From Ruegeria lacuscaerulensis (lineage in GTDB: Bacteria; Pseudomonadota; Alphaproteobacteria; Rhodobacterales; Rhodobacteraceae): a stretch of DNA of 64,000 bases. Where the stretch lies: contig NZ_WQGO01000008.1 in assembly GCF_013034685.1 (NCBI RefSeq), positions 103,951 through 167,950 on the forward strand. Reading direction: 5' to 3'. Below, one piece after another: positions 54,080-63,782 of this stretch. A model generated the notes under the pieces. The model made no database searches, was not told the origin of the DNA, and saw nothing but the letters and a program-made list of their open reading frames with translations. How positions within the stretch are numbered: position 1 is the stretch's first letter; each line of letters starts with the position of its first letter. The translations under genes were made by a program, and so were the position numbers.

Positions 54080-54386
54080 TTGGCGATCGCCCGCTTCGTC
54101 CCACGATATGTGAGTCCGTGAGAGTCAGCACTTTGCTCGCGCCGCGAAGGGCCAGTCGGGTGAGCAGCACCGCAGCGATTGGAAATCTCGACCAATGACA
54201 CGTTTGGGACGTGAGGTATTTCTGGCAAATTTGCCGAAGGCGTGGATGCTACGCGGCATCCGGGGTTGGCAATGAACCCAAAGTGCTAGATACTGCGGTT
54301 CGCATAAAGGTCCGCTGCTTAAAGTGCGGTTGAAAGAGTGTTTGAAATGCGAAAATTTGTTTAGGCAATAGTCGGATCAGCAAGCC
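54080..54386. other. 307-bp region between convergent genes
   Basis: No gene, repeat or clear terminator was recognised here. It separates the TetR gene from the SDR operon end. Confidence 0.4.
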
Positions 54387-55121
54387 TTAAGGCAGGCTGA
54401 GTTTACTCATTCTACCACCGTCGATCGTGTAGACCTGCCCTGTTACAAAACTGGCTTCACTTGACGCCAGAAATGCGACCAGTGCGGCCACTTCGTCGGG
54501 TCGCCCGGTTCGGTTAACCGGATGAATGCCGCCGATCTTACGTCGGAACGCATCAGGCTCTGCCATCGAATTCACGAAGTCTTCGTTGAGTTCCGTGTCG
54601 ATCCATCCGGGTGCTACAGCGTTGCATCGGACTCCTTCCTCTCCGTGATCCACAGCGACAGACCTAGTCAGGCCGTGCAGGCCCGCTTTTGCGGCACAAT
54701 AGGCCGCGTGACGAGGATTGGATCCCAAACCTTCAATCGACCCAGTGTTGACAATGCTCCCGCGTGTTTTGCGCAAATGGGGGAGCGCGGCCCGGATCAT
54801 CAAGAACGGAGCCGTTAGATTCAATGCCAGGCTACGTTGCCAATCCTCAATGCTCGTGTCTTCGATTTTGGCCTCCTGCATCATACCGGCATTGTTAACG
54901 AGCACGTCCAGTTGACCGGCACGCCCAACCACTGTCTTGACGACCTCGGCGGGCAGCTGCGGATCGCTCAGGTCCGCGACAATGCCTTCAAAGACCTCAT
55001 CGGTTTGACGTTGCGCCGTGAATACACGCGCGCCCTCCTGCCGCAGTCGTTCTGCAATGGCGAGGCCGATGCCAGATCGACCACCGGTGACCAGTGCGAC
55101 TTTCCCTTCAAATCGCCTCAT
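54387..55121 (-). CDS. SDR family oxidoreductase
   Basis: A 244-residue classical [32 protein letters not shown], the Ser in [23 protein letters not shown] (YxxxK), and [19 protein letters not shown] with the glycine-rich end [12 protein letters not shown]. It overlaps the preceding SDR by 4 nt and is last in the TetR-MLE-SDR-SDR operon. It may oxidise a sugar- or amino-acid-derived hydroxyl group (inference from the enolase-superfamily neighbour). Confidence 0.92.
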   Translation of the reverse strand: MRRFEGKVALVTGGRSGIGLAIAERLRQEGARVFTAQRQTDEVFEGIVADLSDPQLPAEVVKTVVGRAGQLDVLVNNAGMMQEAKIEDTSIEDWQRSLALNLTAPFLMIRAALPHLRKTRGSIVNTGSIEGLGSNPRHAAYCAAKAGLHGLTRSVAVDHGEEGVRCNAVAPGWIDTELNEDFVNSMAEPDAFRRKIGGIHPVNRTGRPDEVAALVAFLASSEASFVTGQVYTIDGGRMSKLSLP

Positions 55122-55852
55122 GAGACTGGCTTTCCACCATTCACCTCAACAAGTGCGCCGCACATGTAACGCGCTGCGTCAGAAGCCAAAAACAAAACGA
55201 CATCCGCAATGTCCTGGGGTTCAGCTATCCGGCCGATAGGGACAGTGGTCCCTAGTTCAGCCACGGCAGTGTCGGGGTCATAACCGCGCTTTTCAAAGCC
55301 ACTACGCAGCATGGGCGTGTTCACTTCATTTGGGCACACCGCGTTGATCCGAATGCCCTGATGCGCGTGGTCCATTCCCATGCATTGGGTCAAAGATGCG
55401 ATTGCCGCCTTGGTCATACAATATAGCGCGTGGTTCGGGCCTGGAGCTTTTCCACCCCAACACGAAGCTGTGTTTACGATCGCCCCACCGCCATCATTGG
55501 CCATTATCGGGATTGCTGCCCGACAAATGCGAAAGGGAGCTTCGACGTTAACCGTGATCGAGAGATCCCAATCTGCGTCTGTCGTCTCTGTCACGGCACC
55601 GCGTGTAATAACGCCTGCGTTGTTGACTACGATGTCCAGGCCGCCGAGCGCAAGATTAGCAGCCTGAGGGAGGGTATCTGCATAGTCAGCCTGCGACAGA
55701 TCACCCGGCAGGTGAGCGTCAGCATCAATGCCATCAACATTTCGATCCGCCGCGGCCACCAACGCCCCTTCGGCCCTCAAGTTGGAAACGATTGACGCCC
55801 CGATCCCACCAGCTGCGCCTGTGACCAGTGCTTTTTTGCCTACAAATCTCAT
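55118..55852 (-). CDS. SDR family oxidoreductase
   Basis: A 244-residue [40 protein letters not shown], the Ser in [24 protein letters not shown], the [25 protein letters not shown] segment and [20 protein letters not shown]. Three in-frame starts exist. The ATG at 55852 has GAGG 6 nt upstream, while the GTG at 55864 would overlap the upstream stop. It lies between the enolase-superfamily gene and another SDR in a tightly packed operon. Confidence 0.9.
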   Translation of the reverse strand: MRFVGKKALVTGAAGGIGASIVSNLRAEGALVAAADRNVDGIDADAHLPGDLSQADYADTLPQAANLALGGLDIVVNNAGVITRGAVTETTDADWDLSITVNVEAPFRICRAAIPIMANDGGGAIVNTASCWGGKAPGPNHALYCMTKAAIASLTQCMGMDHAHQGIRINAVCPNEVNTPMLRSGFEKRGYDPDTAVAELGTTVPIGRIAEPQDIADVVLFLASDAARYMCGALVEVNGGKPVS

Positions 55853-55860
55853 ATCCATCC

Positions 55861-56982
55861 TCACGCTTGGAAGCTGGCAACAGGATCACCAAATATCTCG
55901 GGATTTGGGGTAACGCCGAGACCCGGACCTTCGGGTAGCGCGATAAACCCGCTTTCGATGCGAATACCGTTTTCGGGGTCATAGTGCCCGTCGATATAAG
56001 GTGCGGCCACCCATGCTCCTTCGCAAAGGTCGGGGCGCACGGTTGCTGCAACATGGACACAAGCCGCCGCGATAATGTCGCCGCCCCAGGCATCGTCGCA
56101 GGTATGCGGCAGGTTGCGGGCTTCGCAGATATCTCGGAAGCTGCGCATGTTGGTCAGTCCTCCTATGCGCGTGACCTTCATTCCAAACCCGTCTACTAGG
56201 CCGGCCCCCGCTGCGCTGATCACGGTATTCAAGTCAACGCTGCTTTCATCCATGTAGATGGCGTGGGTGACTTGCGGGCGGATCTTTTGCAAGTCTTCGA
56301 CCGTGTTGCAGGGCTGTTCCATAATGAACGGAATGTCAGGGCATTCGCGGCTCACGCGCAGTGCATCGCGCGTTGTCCAACCTCGATTGCCGTCAACCGC
56401 AAGACGCATTCCTGAGTTCTTGATCTGCTCCCATACTTTCCGGATCGTTTCGATATCCAGCTCGACCGGACGCCCGCCAACCTTCACCTGAAGGCGCGGA
56501 TAGCCCTCATCGCGCTTATCAGCAGCGAGCCGGGCGATCTCATCCGGAGCACCCACACCTGTCGCATAGTAAGAGGGTACGCGTTCCGTCACAGCACCCC
56601 CGAGGAAGTCTGCCACTCTTATCTCAAGCAACTTGCCCAACAGGTCGTGCGCTGCGATGTCTATCGCCGCTTTTGCATAGTTGTGGCCATTGAGCAGGCT
56701 GTGCATCTTTCGTTGCAACACCAATGGCCAGAGCGGCTTACCGATCAAATCTTGTGCCATATGTATCAAAGCCGCGCGTGCGCCAAGCGCATGCGCTTCG
56801 GCATAGGTGGGGCCTACCGGGCAGGTCTCTCCCCACCCTTCTGTCCCATCGGTCGCTACAATCTTCACCAGTGTTGTGTCCAGCGCCCAAACTTCGGCAT
56901 TGGCCATCGTATAGGATCCATTCTTTACCGGCAGATTGTGCTGATAGATATGGATCTCTTCGATTATAGGACCGTGACTCAT
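55861..56982 (-). CDS. Mandelate racemase/muconate lactonizing (enolase superfamily) enzyme, hydroxyproline-betaine epimerase/dehydratase-like
   Basis: This 373-residue enolase-superfamily enzyme has the capping-domain start [32 protein letters not shown] with [25 protein letters not shown]. It has a lysine at 167 (LQVKVGG), metal ligands Asp197 (AVDGNRGW), Glu222 (FIMEQPC) and Asp245 (YMDESSVD), and a second lysine at 269 ([11 protein letters not shown]). The two lysines on opposite sides and the 102-residue spacing fit the proline-betaine/cis-3-hydroxyproline branch. It would abstract an alpha proton for epimerisation or dehydration. It is second in the operon, overlapping the TetR stop by 4 nt. 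The substrate remains inferred. Confidence 0.85.
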   Translation of the reverse strand: MSHGPIIEEIHIYQHNLPVKNGSYTMANAEVWALDTTLVKIVATDGTEGWGETCPVGPTYAEAHALGARAALIHMAQDLIGKPLWPLVLQRKMHSLLNGHNYAKAAIDIAAHDLLGKLLEIRVADFLGGAVTERVPSYYATGVGAPDEIARLAADKRDEGYPRLQVKVGGRPVELDIETIRKVWEQIKNSGMRLAVDGNRGWTTRDALRVSRECPDIPFIMEQPCNTVEDLQKIRPQVTHAIYMDESSVDLNTVISAAGAGLVDGFGMKVTRIGGLTNMRSFRDICEARNLPHTCDDAWGGDIIAAACVHVAATVRPDLCEGAWVAAPYIDGHYDPENGIRIESGFIALPEGPGLGVTPNPEIFGDPVASFQA

Positions 56983-57530
56983 GTGAAGCCTTCCGTTTCC
57001 AGCACTTTGCGGGCTGCAAGAAGCGCAGATCGGGTGGCCGCCGCAGGACCCCTTAAGCGGGCCACGTCAGTCAAACCTTCGTGCAAAAGAAACAAGGTTT
57101 CGGCTGCGTGGCGCGTGTTCTGGTCTGGAGCAATACGTTCTAAGCGGAGCTCAAACTCATTCGCCAATTTGAGCTTGTGCGCCTTAACCAGTTCGGAGAT
57201 CGGCGCGCTGTTGGGGTGCTCCGCCAGTGCATTCAAAAATAGACACCCAGTGTTTGATACATCACTTAACCAGTCACCCAGTCGCACAAGCGGGTACAAT
57301 ACATGGTCAATGCCCTGTTTCGGACCACCCGCAAGCCACTCGAAATATGCAGCGTCCCGATGCTCCAACGCGCCAACAATCATCTCTTCACGGCTCGGGA
57401 AATGCTTATAGAGCGTGCGGATCGAAACATCTGCACCTGCACGCAATGCCTCGACCCCTAGTCCCGCGAAACCCAACTCCGAGAATTGTTGGTGAAGGGC
57501 ACGAGCTATCTTTTGTTTGGTTCCAATCAT
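56979..57530 (-). CDS. TetR family transcriptional regulator, first gene of the enolase/SDR operon
   Basis: A 183-residue TetR-type regulator: [49 protein letters not shown] is the HTH, followed by a helical ligand domain with [14 protein letters not shown]. The ATG at 57530 is preferred over one 10 codons upstream because an operator-like palindrome would otherwise fall within the first codons. Its stop overlaps the start of the enolase-superfamily gene, so it is co-transcribed with its likely targets. Confidence 0.9.
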   Translation of the reverse strand: MIGTKQKIARALHQQFSELGFAGLGVEALRAGADVSIRTLYKHFPSREEMIVGALEHRDAAYFEWLAGGPKQGIDHVLYPLVRLGDWLSDVSNTGCLFLNALAEHPNSAPISELVKAHKLKLANEFELRLERIAPDQNTRHAAETLFLLHEGLTDVARLRGPAAATRSALLAARKVLETEGFT

Positions 57531-57539
57531 AAACATAGT

Positions 57540-57557
57540 GTAGAACGTTCGCTCTAC
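57540..57557. promoter_or_regulatory. Inverted repeat upstream of the TetR-led operon, probable TetR operator
   Basis: GTAGAACGTTCGCTCTAC has 14 of 18 symmetric positions (half-site GTAGA[AG]CG). It lies 10 bp upstream of the chosen TetR start, a usual place for TetR autoregulation. Confidence 0.5.
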
Positions 57558-57708
57558 CATCCGCCTAAAAAAACGTCATGCGCGTGCCGGTTCGCGACGT
57601 TTTATTTGGCAGCTTGGTTGCTCTGGTCTAACAATCGACATTTTCTGAGACGCGTCTACAGCACGTTCCCATTTCATCGCAGAGAGACCGTTCTACCTGG
57701 TGCGCCTT

Positions 57709-58053
57709 AGGGTCAGGACCCATTGATTTCCGCGTTGGTGCATGAGTCACGGTTCGAAAAACGAGCGATGACCGTGTCTGATCTTTTCTGGCTCACAGAT
57801 GCGCAGATGGCGCGTCTTCGGGAAGCGTTGAAAGACAAAGGGAAACGAGCCTGTATCCCTGGCCGGAAGCAGCGGAAGAAACCGGTAAAGTACGACAGGC
57901 GTCGATACAAACGGCGCAACCGGATCGAGATCATGTTCGGAATGTTGAAGGATTGGCGGCGTGTGGCAACCCGCTACGACAGGTGCCCCAAATTCTTCTT
58001 GTCCGCCGTCGCACTCGCAGCGCTGCCATATACTGGCTATGAGACCTGACCCT
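57709..58053. mobile_element. Internally deleted IS5-type insertion sequence (about 345 bp)
   Basis: The left end AGGGTCAGGACC (57709) and right end GACCTGACCCT (to 58053) are matching inverted ends (AGGGTCAGG shared) and are flanked by TT/TAA-like bases. Between them lies a transposase reading frame that has lost its middle. The element cannot be autonomous. Confidence 0.7.
57768..58049 (+). pseudogene. IS5 family transposase with internal deletion
   Basis: The 93-codon frame joins the typical IS5 N-terminus (MTVSDLFWLTDAQMARLREAL) directly to the C-terminal part (KDKGKRACIPGRKQRKKPVKYDRRRYKRRNRIEIMFGMLKDWRRVATRYDRCPKFFLSAVALAAL). A full-length transposase of this group has about 250 residues, so roughly 150, including the first DDE Asp residues, are missing. 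The deletion kept the reading frame. Confidence 0.75.
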
Positions 58054-58255
58054 AAAAGACGAACAGTGTATGGTGTGACCTGCATTCTAAAAACGGCTAT
58101 TGGGTTTCACGTTCACCTGCCCTTTAAAAGAGTTTGTTCCAAGTAGTTTCGAAACGACCGCACGACCTCGGGTGTTTAAATTTTTTGTTTTCAATACAGT
58201 AAGGCTCTGTATCTTTAGGGGAAAGGACCAGCGTTTGGACTCTGGAGATTTCAAA

Positions 58256-59956
58256 ATGGAATTGATTACAGAACAACTTCGCGCCTTCCCGATTATGGCT
58301 CTGTTTCTTTGTCTGGGCCTGGGATATGGCGTTGGAAAGTTTCGGGTCGGCAAGTTCGAACTAGGGGGCATTGCTGGCACGTTGTTGGTGGCGGTCTTTA
58401 TAGGCCAGATCGGCGGCATCAATCTTAGTACCGATGTTCAGAATGTATTCTTTTCCCTCTTCATATTTATGGTCGGTTACAATGGGGGGCCTCAATTTTT
58501 TGCGGCCTTGAACCGAACTGCGCTGACCAAGCTATTGGCCGCGTTTATGATGACCGTCTGGGGGTTGTTTTTTGTTATCGTTGTTGCTCGGTTGGCGGGC
58601 TTGGACAAAGGGCTGGCCGCAGGACTGGCCGCTGGCGGTCTGACACAATCTGCAATCATTGGCACCGCTGGAAACGCCATCGATCTGCTTGGGCTCGCCG
58701 CTGATGAGGCGGAAAAGCTGAAAACCAACATCGCCGTAGGATACTCGGTTACTTACATCTTCGGCTCAATCGGCCCGATATTGGCAGTTAGCATCATTCC
58801 CATCATCATGCGTGTCGATCTGCGGCAAGAAGCGATTAAGCTGGCTCAGAAACTCGGCGGCGGTGGTCCCAAACTAGAGGAAGGTGAGTTCCTTCCCATG
58901 AATCGGTTCGACGCCCGCGCCTATCAGGTAGATGCCGATGCAAGCATTGCCGGAAAATCCGTCAAGGACATCGAAAATGGCTATGATGGTGATCTGATCG
59001 TCGAACGGTTGCTCCACGATGGCGCTCCTGTGGATCCGACTCCTGAAACGATAATCAACGCCGGAGACGTTGTGGTCGTCTCCGGCCTCGTCACGACTTT
59101 GACCCAGTTCGAGGGGAGCGCCAGTGGTGAAATCGGAGAGTATCCCCCTGAACTGACGGTTGTAGAGGAGCGTCGCAACGTCGTGGTCACCAACCGTAAA
59201 CTGACCGGCAAAACCTTGGTGGAGCTGCGCGAGGCTCTGACGTCAGATCAAAGGCGCGGTGTTCATATCTCAAAGATCACCCGCATGGGCCATGATGTCC
59301 CCGTCCTGCACAACACCGAGATTCACGCAGGTGACGAGATCAGTATTGTCGGTCACAAGGACGACCTGAACCGAGTTGCCAAAGTTGCAGGCTATGTGCC
59401 GCCTTCGGCCTCGGTCACCAATTTCATTGCCTTGGGGATCGGGGTGGCCATCGGCTATCTGATCGGAGAGATCAGTTTTGTCATCGCAGGAACGAAGGTG
59501 GCTTTGGGGTCCGGCCTCGGTTGCCTGGTTACAGGATTGATCATCGGCTATTTGCGCATCCGGCAACCCAAGATCGGCGGTATTAACCGTGGGGCCGCGA
59601 ATTTCCTTCAGAGTTTCGGTTTGGCCGTGTTTGTTGGTGTGGTTGGCCTAAATGCAGGCAAACCCGCACTGGAGGCGATTCAGGAATATGGGATCACGCT
59701 TCTGCTTTTAGGCGTTGTGGTTACATTGATGCCCATGATCGTGCAGTTCCCGATCAACTATTTTGCCTTGCGTATCAAGAACCCGGTTGAGGCCTGTGCG
59801 GTTGTGACCGGATCACGCTCGGGTAATCCCGGTTTTGCGACACTCTTGGAAAAAGCCGGGAACTCGACACCAACGCCAGCCTTCACCATGACCTATGCCG
59901 TGGCCAATATCTTCCTGACACTCTGGGGGCCTTTGGTTGTGGCTTTTGTTCCGTAA
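58256..59956 (+). CDS. aspT: Aspartate:alanine exchanger family transporter (AspT/YidE-type)
   Basis: A 566-residue membrane antiporter of the AAE family. Membrane segments in the first 190 residues (LCLGLGYGVGKFRVGKFELGGIAGTLLVAVFIG; FIFMVGYNGGPQFF; GLAAGGLTQSAIIGTAG) are followed by a large hydrophilic loop with two TrkA-C/RCK-C domains (about 215-400). The second membrane half ends with VTGSRSGNPGFATLLEKAG and MTYAVANIFLTLWGP. AspT exchanges aspartate for alanine. With AspD, which decarboxylates aspartate to alanine and consumes a proton, it forms a proton-motive cycle. The ATG at 58256 has GGAG 8 nt upstream. A longer start at 58100 adds no family residues. Confidence 0.9.
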   Translation: MELITEQLRAFPIMALFLCLGLGYGVGKFRVGKFELGGIAGTLLVAVFIGQIGGINLSTDVQNVFFSLFIFMVGYNGGPQFFAALNRTALTKLLAAFMMTVWGLFFVIVVARLAGLDKGLAAGLAAGGLTQSAIIGTAGNAIDLLGLAADEAEKLKTNIAVGYSVTYIFGSIGPILAVSIIPIIMRVDLRQEAIKLAQKLGGGGPKLEEGEFLPMNRFDARAYQVDADASIAGKSVKDIENGYDGDLIVERLLHDGAPVDPTPETIINAGDVVVVSGLVTTLTQFEGSASGEIGEYPPELTVVEERRNVVVTNRKLTGKTLVELREALTSDQRRGVHISKITRMGHDVPVLHNTEIHAGDEISIVGHKDDLNRVAKVAGYVPPSASVTNFIALGIGVAIGYLIGEISFVIAGTKVALGSGLGCLVTGLIIGYLRIRQPKIGGINRGAANFLQSFGLAVFVGVVGLNAGKPALEAIQEYGITLLLLGVVVTLMPMIVQFPINYFALRIKNPVEACAVVTGSRSGNPGFATLLEKAGNSTPTPAFTMTYAVANIFLTLWGPLVVAFVP

Positions 59957-60000
59957 GTCAGACCGCACAACAATCAGAGTCCTGGCTTGGAAGGGTGAGA

Positions 60001-60028
60001 TCAGCATGATTACCAATCATCATGCTGA
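60001..60028. terminator. Bidirectional hairpin between convergent aspT and aspD
   Basis: TCAGCATGAT-taccaatc-ATCATGCTGA is a perfect 10-bp stem with an 8-nt loop, 45 bp after the aspT stop and 28 bp beyond the aspD stop. There is no U-tract on either side, so the terminator role is inferred from position and symmetry. Confidence 0.5.
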
Positions 60029-60055
60029 ACCGTTGCTCTGCGCTGCAGCTAGACC

Positions 60056-61687
60056 TCAACCGTGCAAAGGCAGTCCTTTCGAGGCACGGTAGGCCTGCAC
60101 GTAGCCAGTGGCCACTGCTCGCACCGCTCTTCCGATCTGGCGGTAGGCACTATCATCCAAATTGGCAAACGATACCCGCGCCGACCAGTTAGGCGCGTCA
60201 AAGCCCGATCCATTCAGCAACACGATCCCGTGGTCCTGAGCCAGTTTGAAGGATATATCCAACGGGTGCACATTCTCCTTGATCCACTCGACGACCTCTT
60301 CACCGACGTATTTGCGAAGCCAGAATTCGAAGTCGATAATACCGTAGTATTTGTCGAACAGCGGGCTATCGGGAACTTCAATGCCCATCCCTTCGACCAG
60401 CTCGTCAAAGCGATGTTTCAGAATACCCCAGCAGAATTTCTGATAGGCCTTCTCTTCGTCCATAAGCTCGACGAGTGAAAACAAGGTCATCATCACCTGT
60501 TGCGGCAGCGATAGACCTGCAGTGTGGTTCAGCGCAACATCGCGGCTGTCGGCGACGATCCGGTCGATGAACTTGAACGAGGATGGATCAGGCGTCAACG
60601 TTTCGTAGCGTGCGTTGACGATGGCCTTGGTTTCATCCGGAGCATCCGCAATCATCTTGTCGAAGATGTTGTTCTCGGCCACCAAAATCGCGCCTAGACG
60701 CCACCCGGTGCAACCAAAATACTTGGAGTAAGAGTAAACCCCGATGGTGTTCTCGGGCAGATGCCCCAAAATCGACTGAAAGTTTGGAACGAAGGTCCCG
60801 TAAACATCGTCAGTCAAAATGATCAGGTCCGGGCGGCGGGTCTTTACGAACTCGACGAGCCGCGCCGAGACCTCTGGGCTGATAGCGACGGAAGACGGAT
60901 TGCCCGGGTTGACCAGAAAGAGTGCTTTGACCTTCGGGTCGGACAGAATTTCGAAGTCTTCGTCGTTCAGTTGAAAGTGGTCCTCTTCTTTCGAAGAGAC
61001 ATCCACTGTATTTAGCCCATAGTCTTCAAGGACGGGCATTTCCAGATAGGGCGTGAAAATCGGTGTGCCCAACGCAATGGTGTCACCGGCATTCAGCAAT
61101 CGCTGGTTCTTGAGCGCTTTGAAGATGTAACACATCGCTGCGGTTCCGCCCTCAACCGCGTAGATATCGAACTTCGCATCCGGTCGGTGCCCCGCGCACA
61201 TCGCCCACATAATGTATTCGTGGACAATAGTTTCGTTGTGTTCCATGCAACGGTCGGGCATCGGGTAATGGTCGCCGACAATACCGTCGGTCAACTCGAG
61301 CACAAAATCGTCAGGCGTAAATCCAAATTTCTCAATCGCAAAATCAACTGTGGCCACCAAAGTATCCGCACCAGAAGGGCCGTTTCCTTCAACCGATTTG
61401 GCGCAATACGTCTTTAGCCTGTCATAACATCCTGGCCCTTGTGGCATCCCAGCCAGACCAACCTCCGGCTCATTCCGATGGCGCTGAGCTTCTGTCATGG
61501 CGAACTGTCCCAAAAGGAAAAATGCTTCCCGTGCTTTGGTGGCGATCCAGTTGGGGTTCCCTCGACCGGCATTTAGGTATGGCAGAGCCATCTGCCGCGC
61601 CTCTTTTTGCGCCAACTTGATAAGTTCGTCTTTTATTTGGAAAGGACTTAGGTTTTCAAATTTATGCAGGTTGAGCGATTCTGGCAT
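60056..61687 (-). CDS. aspD: Aspartate 4-decarboxylase (bifunctional aspartate aminotransferase/decarboxylase)
   Basis: A 543-residue PLP-dependent enzyme that converts L-aspartate to L-alanine and CO2. It is typical AspD in length. It starts with LSPFQIKDELIKLAQKEARQMALPYLNAGRGNPNWIATKAREAFFLLGQFAMTEAQR, has NPGNPSSVAIS and DDVYGTFVPNF (PLP ring contacts), the Schiff-base lysine in YSYSKYFGCTGWRLGA, and the end VLLNGSGFDAPNWSARVSFANLDDSAYRQIG with the carboxylate-binding Arg. AAGGA lies upstream of the ATG. It is convergent with aspT across a hairpin; in other bacteria aspD and aspT are adjacent and co-transcribed. Confidence 0.95.
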   Translation of the reverse strand: MPESLNLHKFENLSPFQIKDELIKLAQKEARQMALPYLNAGRGNPNWIATKAREAFFLLGQFAMTEAQRHRNEPEVGLAGMPQGPGCYDRLKTYCAKSVEGNGPSGADTLVATVDFAIEKFGFTPDDFVLELTDGIVGDHYPMPDRCMEHNETIVHEYIMWAMCAGHRPDAKFDIYAVEGGTAAMCYIFKALKNQRLLNAGDTIALGTPIFTPYLEMPVLEDYGLNTVDVSSKEEDHFQLNDEDFEILSDPKVKALFLVNPGNPSSVAISPEVSARLVEFVKTRRPDLIILTDDVYGTFVPNFQSILGHLPENTIGVYSYSKYFGCTGWRLGAILVAENNIFDKMIADAPDETKAIVNARYETLTPDPSSFKFIDRIVADSRDVALNHTAGLSLPQQVMMTLFSLVELMDEEKAYQKFCWGILKHRFDELVEGMGIEVPDSPLFDKYYGIIDFEFWLRKYVGEEVVEWIKENVHPLDISFKLAQDHGIVLLNGSGFDAPNWSARVSFANLDDSAYRQIGRAVRAVATGYVQAYRASKGLPLHG

Positions 61688-62111
61688 GACATCAAATCCT
61701 TGCGTTAAAATAGATGACCTGGTTCAGCGGATCGCATGCAGAGCAATGTGTCAATTAAAACAACACCAATTGAAGAGGCCGGTGAGACGCGGAGGATTGT
61801 TTGTCTTCATTGGAAGCCTTAGCTGCATCCATTCTACAAGGTAGTCAGAATGATAGAAATTGTGCTGAAGCTCTGCGCTTGGAACTGACATTCCAAATGA
61901 AATTGGGCAATTCGCTGGATTAAGCGAGAAAGCCATTGGTCGGGACCGTTGAGGTGATTGCAGCGAACCACAGATTTGTCTGCAATCTGCGAGTACGATC
62001 ATTTCCAGATTGCGCGATTGCCGCGAACGACGGCAATGCGGGCGCGGCCGCGGCGTCAGAGCTTCGTGACGAGTGTCTCTTATAGGCCGTTCAAGCTTTC
62101 GCGCTGGTCAG
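61688..62111. other. 424-bp intergenic region upstream of aspD
   Basis: It should hold the aspD promoter and the 3' end of the symporter transcript. A 7-bp inverted repeat ATTGCCG-cgaacga-CGGCAAT (62017-62037), about 75 bp after the symporter stop, could be its 3' hairpin, without a U-tract. No gene was recognised. Confidence 0.4.
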
Positions 62112-63500
62112 CTATTCGCCCGCAACCCTGCCCGCCTCGCGCTGCGACCCGATCCAGACAGCGATACATCCCACGACCAACACACAGATACAAATTTGCA
62201 AAAGCTGCTCGTATTTGTGCCCATCAATGAGGACCTCCGCCACAAAGGCCTTCCCGCGGAACAGGTAAGCCATCGCACCAAGCATGGCGGCGGTAAAGCT
62301 GACAAGATACGCCCAGAGCGCCACCTGTCGACCGCCAATAAGCCCAGCCAGCAGGATCGGCGTCAAAAACATTGAAGCGGTACCCGAGACCGCGACGGCA
62401 TCAAACAGGGTCTGGTTACCCCAGAGCGTCAGCGCCGCACCCGCGACTGCGAACAGAGCCATGGCAATGCGCCCACCGGTTAGGGTGCGGGGGGCCAAGC
62501 GCAGTTCCTCAACCACCAGTCGCGCGGCCGAAGACAGCGCGGAATCCAACGTCGAGAGCGCCGAAACCAGCAGTGAAACCAAAAGCGCCATAAAAACCCA
62601 GCCCGGCAGGGATCGCGCCCAGGTGCTGATCAGCTCGCCCTCATATGCCGCCCCATCCAGTGCCGCCTGAATGCCAAAGAACCCAAATGCCACGATGCAA
62701 AGCGAGGAAATCCAGAACGCGTGCAAGAAGCTCTTCCGGGTTGTATCGCTGTCCGCAATAAACCCACGATCCATCATGACCGGATCATGCACGGGATAGG
62801 AGAACACCTGCAGAAAAGCCACGACCAACAAAACCCAGCCATTGTGCGGGCCCGAAGTGCCTTCGGCGGTCAAAACCGCGCCCAGATCAAAGTTGGGGCT
62901 GAGAACCAGCGCGACAAAGGCCAAGGCGAAGACCACAAGAAAGACCGCCATCTGCAGAACATCCGTCCGAAGCGCTGCGCTGAGCCCGCCCCAGGCCGAA
63001 TAGGCCAGCGCCAATAGCCCGACCAAAAGGATCGAACACGTGCCGATATTGGCGCTGTCAGGTGCTAGTGCGCTAAAGATCAGACCGACCACGATCAGGT
63101 TGGCAAAGACCTCAGACAAGAGTCTGAGGGCAATCACGAGGTTATAGCACCCTGTTCCCATTGTTCCGAAACTGTCGCGGAGCCAATCCTGAACCGACCG
63201 TGCACCCCGCGCGCGCAACCGTTGCACTACAAAACCACCAGTCAGGAAAGAGCCGTAATACGCGGCATAGGCCAAAACCCCTGCGATGCCGTAGAAATAG
63301 CCCAGAATGGCAGAATTCATGAGCGAGCGGGCAAAAATCCAAGTTGTGACTTGGCTCAGCACCAACGTCCACAGGCCTGGCGCGGCTCCTTCGGTGGTTG
63401 TCCCACCAAAGAATCCCGAAACCGAAGCACGCCGGGGTGATACCCAGAGACTTGCCAGAATTACGGCACCGAATAGAGCAATAATTGCCGAAACCTGCAT
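62112..63500 (-). CDS. Sodium:solute symporter family (SSS) transporter
   Basis: This 462-residue integral membrane protein has about 13 hydrophobic segments and no signal peptide. SSS-family features are FFGGTTTEGAAPGLWTLVLSQVTTWIFARSLMNSAILGYFYG, GLSAALRTDVLQM, SYPVHDPVMMDRGFIADSDTTRKSFLHAF (around residue 240-270) and LVSALSTLDSALSSAARLVVEEL, a match to the Na2-site helix of the family. It imports an organic solute with sodium. The substrate is not identifiable. AGGAGA lies just before the ATG. It lies alone between aspD and an IS fragment. Confidence 0.87.
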   Translation of the reverse strand: MQVSAIIALFGAVILASLWVSPRRASVSGFFGGTTTEGAAPGLWTLVLSQVTTWIFARSLMNSAILGYFYGIAGVLAYAAYYGSFLTGGFVVQRLRARGARSVQDWLRDSFGTMGTGCYNLVIALRLLSEVFANLIVVGLIFSALAPDSANIGTCSILLVGLLALAYSAWGGLSAALRTDVLQMAVFLVVFALAFVALVLSPNFDLGAVLTAEGTSGPHNGWVLLVVAFLQVFSYPVHDPVMMDRGFIADSDTTRKSFLHAFWISSLCIVAFGFFGIQAALDGAAYEGELISTWARSLPGWVFMALLVSLLVSALSTLDSALSSAARLVVEELRLAPRTLTGGRIAMALFAVAGAALTLWGNQTLFDAVAVSGTASMFLTPILLAGLIGGRQVALWAYLVSFTAAMLGAMAYLFRGKAFVAEVLIDGHKYEQLLQICICVLVVGCIAVWIGSQREAGRVAGE

Positions 63501-63662
63501 GGATTCTCCTGCTGTTGATCTGTGGCGCAGCTAACAGGCAAGTTCGCCAACGACCATTCAATTGAACGTGAAGCTGATTGTGGGCGTTGTGTCGCAAACT
63601 TCTTGGAGGGCGGTGTTTGTGGAATTGGCAACATGATATTAACGGGGCGGCGTCAGTTGATC

Positions 63663-63782
63663 GGGCAAACCAAAGGCAGCATGAACACTAAGTTGCATGC
63701 TGCTACAGATAGTCTGGGATGCCCGATACGCTTCGCCATATCCGCCAGGCAGTTCGGCGACTACACGGGCGCTCGGGCTCTG
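63663..63782 (+). pseudogene. Fragment of an IS5-type transposase
   Basis: The plus-strand frame carries GQTKGSMNTKLHAATDSLGC and PIRFAISARQFGDYTGARAL, the middle of an IS5-type transposase (usually GxTKGGMNTKLHAVTD, then DYTGAxAL). This is the portion deleted from the element at 57709-58053. The flanks (63522-63662 and 63783-63848) are unrelated, so only a piece survives. Confidence 0.65.

Noticed and set aside
57768..58049. Functional transposase
   Set aside because: The middle of the protein, including catalytic DDE residues, is missing.
58100..58255. N-terminal extension of AspT from position 58100
   Set aside because: The added residues have no family similarity, and a good ribosome-binding site lies before the start at 58256.
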